Positions 6,005-6,928 of a DNA stretch of 6,928 nt are shown here, piece after piece; position 1 is the first letter of the stretch; each line of letters opens with the position of its first letter. A model generated the notes under the pieces. The model had not been told where the DNA came from and searched no databases. It saw only the letters and a list, made by a program, of their open reading frames with translations. This DNA is from Campylobacteraceae bacterium (lineage in GTDB: Bacteria; Campylobacterota; Campylobacteria; Campylobacterales; Sulfurovaceae): positions 1 through 6,928 of the forward strand of contig JALWZK010000109.1 in assembly GCA_027002665.1 (NCBI GenBank). The letters run 5' to 3'. Made by a program: the position numbers and the translations under genes.

Positions 6005-6928
6005 CAATCTCTCCTTTATCAAATCTCTGATATAGATAATCTTTCATATCAGGAAACAGTGGGGCTATAAACTCTATTTTTCTATCTGTAATAGGGTGAA
6101 TTAAATATAGTTTATAAGCGTGTAATAAAACTCTCTTGATTGTATCTTGTTTGCTCTTAAATCCATATAAAACATCACCCAATATATGTCTGCCTAAGCT
6201 ATTTAAATGGACTCTAATTTGATGAGTTCGTCCTGTAAAGAGTTTTACAGCTATTAATTCCACATTTGCGTCACTTTCTATCAATTTGTAAAATGCAGAT
6301 TTTGCCTCTTTTCCATTGGGAACTATATCCATCTTTAGACGATTATTACGACTCCTACCGATAGGTCTCTCTACAATCCCACTCTCTTTCAAAGGATAAT
6401 CGATAAGTGCTAAGTAGTATCTTCCCATACTCTTATCTCTTAATTGAAGAGATAATTTTCTATGAACCTCATCTGTTTTGGCAATAACCAATGCTCCAGT
6501 TGTATCTTTATCCAATCTATGGACTATACCGTGCCTCTCTTCACCCGCCATGGTAGATAGAGATACACCCCTCTCCTTTAACCAATCTACAACAGTAGCA
6601 CCTTTTACAGATGGTGCAGGGTGGACAACAACCCCTGCCGGTTTATTTATAACCATTATATAGTCATCTTCATATATTATATCAATATCGAAATCAACCT
6701 TAATAGCCTCTTCCCTCCGTTTAGCCTCTCTAAAAGAGTAAGCCACCTCATCTCCAATAGATAATTTATATCCTGCCTTTTTAACTATTTTACTATTGAC
6801 AGTTACCAAACCATTTTTTATTAACTGTTCTATCTGGTTTCTACTACTACTAATCTCTCTTGTTAGAATTTTATCTAATCTTCCACTCTCTTTTGCAATA
6901 AATGAGTATTTATTATTATACCTTTTCA
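5943..6928 (-). CDS. rluD: RluD/RluA-family 23S rRNA pseudouridine synthase (start codon just outside the window)
   Basis: This enzyme isomerises uridine to pseudouridine in RNA; RluD itself acts on helix 69 of 23S rRNA. The frame is open to the right edge. The first whole codon is AAA at 6926, and the edge bases TG at 6928-6927 would complete an ATG if base 6929 reads A on the minus strand. That gives about 328 residues starting MKRYNNK, the normal RluD length. Starting at the TTG at 6809 would cut the S4 RNA-binding domain in half. With this numbering the S4 domain is about 16-62, the catalytic motif HRLDKDTTG is 137-145 with nucleophile D140, and GRTHQIRVHL is 233-242. The motif has threonine where HRLDxxTSG usually has serine, a mild change. 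The last 20 residues extend beyond the usual end of the fold and overlap the lipoprotein gene. RluA-family paralogues with other uridine targets are possible. Confidence 0.9.
   Translation of the reverse strand, partial: KRYNNKYSFIAKESGRLDKILTREISSSRNQIEQLIKNGLVTVNSKIVKKAGYKLSIGDEVAYSFREAKRREEAIKVDFDIDIIYEDDYIMVINKPAGVVVHPAPSVKGATVVDWLKERGVSLSTMAGEERHGIVHRLDKDTTGALVIAKTDEVHRKLSLQLRDKSMGRYYLALIDYPLKESGIVERPIGRSRNNRLKMDIVPNGKEAKSAFYKLIESDANVELIAVKLFTGRTHQIRVHLNSLGRHILGDVLYGFKSKQDTIKRVLLHAYKLYLIHPITDRKIEFIAPLFPDMKDYLYQRFDKGEIDEKINPNSIDSLFKSITNRL
6011..6016 (-). promoter_or_regulatory. Ribosome binding site that fixes the lipoprotein start
   Basis: AAGGAG on the minus strand lies six bases before the ATG at 6004-6002 and inside the rluD reading frame. 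It is the best-placed Shine-Dalgarno in this region and argues for the ATG over the upstream TTG at 6022, which it would follow rather than precede. Confidence 0.75.

Noticed and set aside
5342..6022. Lipoprotein starting at TTG 6022
   Set aside because: The ATG at 6004 has an ideally spaced AAGGAG and gives a standard MRR-type lipoprotein signal peptide.
6478..6663. Plus-strand open frame of 61 codons
   Set aside because: It is antisense to the conserved catalytic region of the pseudouridine synthase, including the HRLDKDTTG codons, which explains why the frame stays open.
5943..6809. Pseudouridine synthase starting at TTG 6809
   Set aside because: The same frame continues to the right edge and encodes the first half of the S4 domain (RLDKILTREI and following residues), so the TTG is an internal leucine codon.
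6840..6853. Short CTA/TAG trinucleotide run
   Set aside because: It encodes part of the SSSR stretch in the S4 domain at a conserved place in the family; four repeats are too few to suggest a phase-variable tract.

Overview
This A+T-rich window (many AGA and ATA codons, strong AGGAG-type ribosome binding sites, almost no intergenic space) looks like chromosomal core DNA of a Campylobacterota (epsilonproteobacterial) species. The main clue is the minus-strand gene order: pseudouridine synthase, fibronectin-type-III lipoprotein, long-form TrmB, FtsE, FtsX, degenerate M23 protein. From memory this matches the Campylobacter jejuni Cj1280c-Cj1275c region (RluD-like, FlpA, TrmB, FtsE, FtsX, M23 protein), and the roughly 390-residue TrmB is also typical of that phylum. 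A split class I fumarate hydratase would suit a free-living member that runs the reductive TCA cycle, but the window itself does not prove autotrophy.

Layout. Positions 1-81 are a very A+T-rich leader with two TATAAT-like boxes. Positions 82-1500 (+) hold the alpha and beta subunits of an iron-sulfur fumarate hydratase, nine bases apart. Positions 1501-1544 are a short convergent junction with a hairpin whose T-tract faces the minus strand. From 1541 to the right edge runs one tightly packed minus-strand operon, read right to left: an RluD-family pseudouridine synthase (start codon apparently one base outside the window), a two-FN3-domain lipoprotein, trmB, ftsE, ftsX and an EnvC-like coiled-coil/LytM protein. 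Adjacent genes overlap by 62, 8 and 14 bases or are separated by 8, so translational coupling is likely.

How the genes work together. FtsE (ATPase), FtsX (membrane subunit) and the secreted coiled-coil protein form a recognisable FtsEX-EnvC division module. ATP hydrolysis in the cytoplasm would be passed through FtsX to a periplasmic activator of cell-wall amidases. The LytM domain of the last gene has lost the zinc ligands, so it should be an activator rather than a peptidase. The same transcript carries two RNA-modification enzymes and a surface lipoprotein. FumAB interconverts fumarate and malate and is a separate transcription unit.

I see no mobile element, CRISPR array, RNA gene or wholly new system. 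The points most worth a second look are the 62-base rluD/lipoprotein overlap that encodes a whole signal peptide, the non-catalytic LytM domain, the short lipoprotein and the one-sided terminator.
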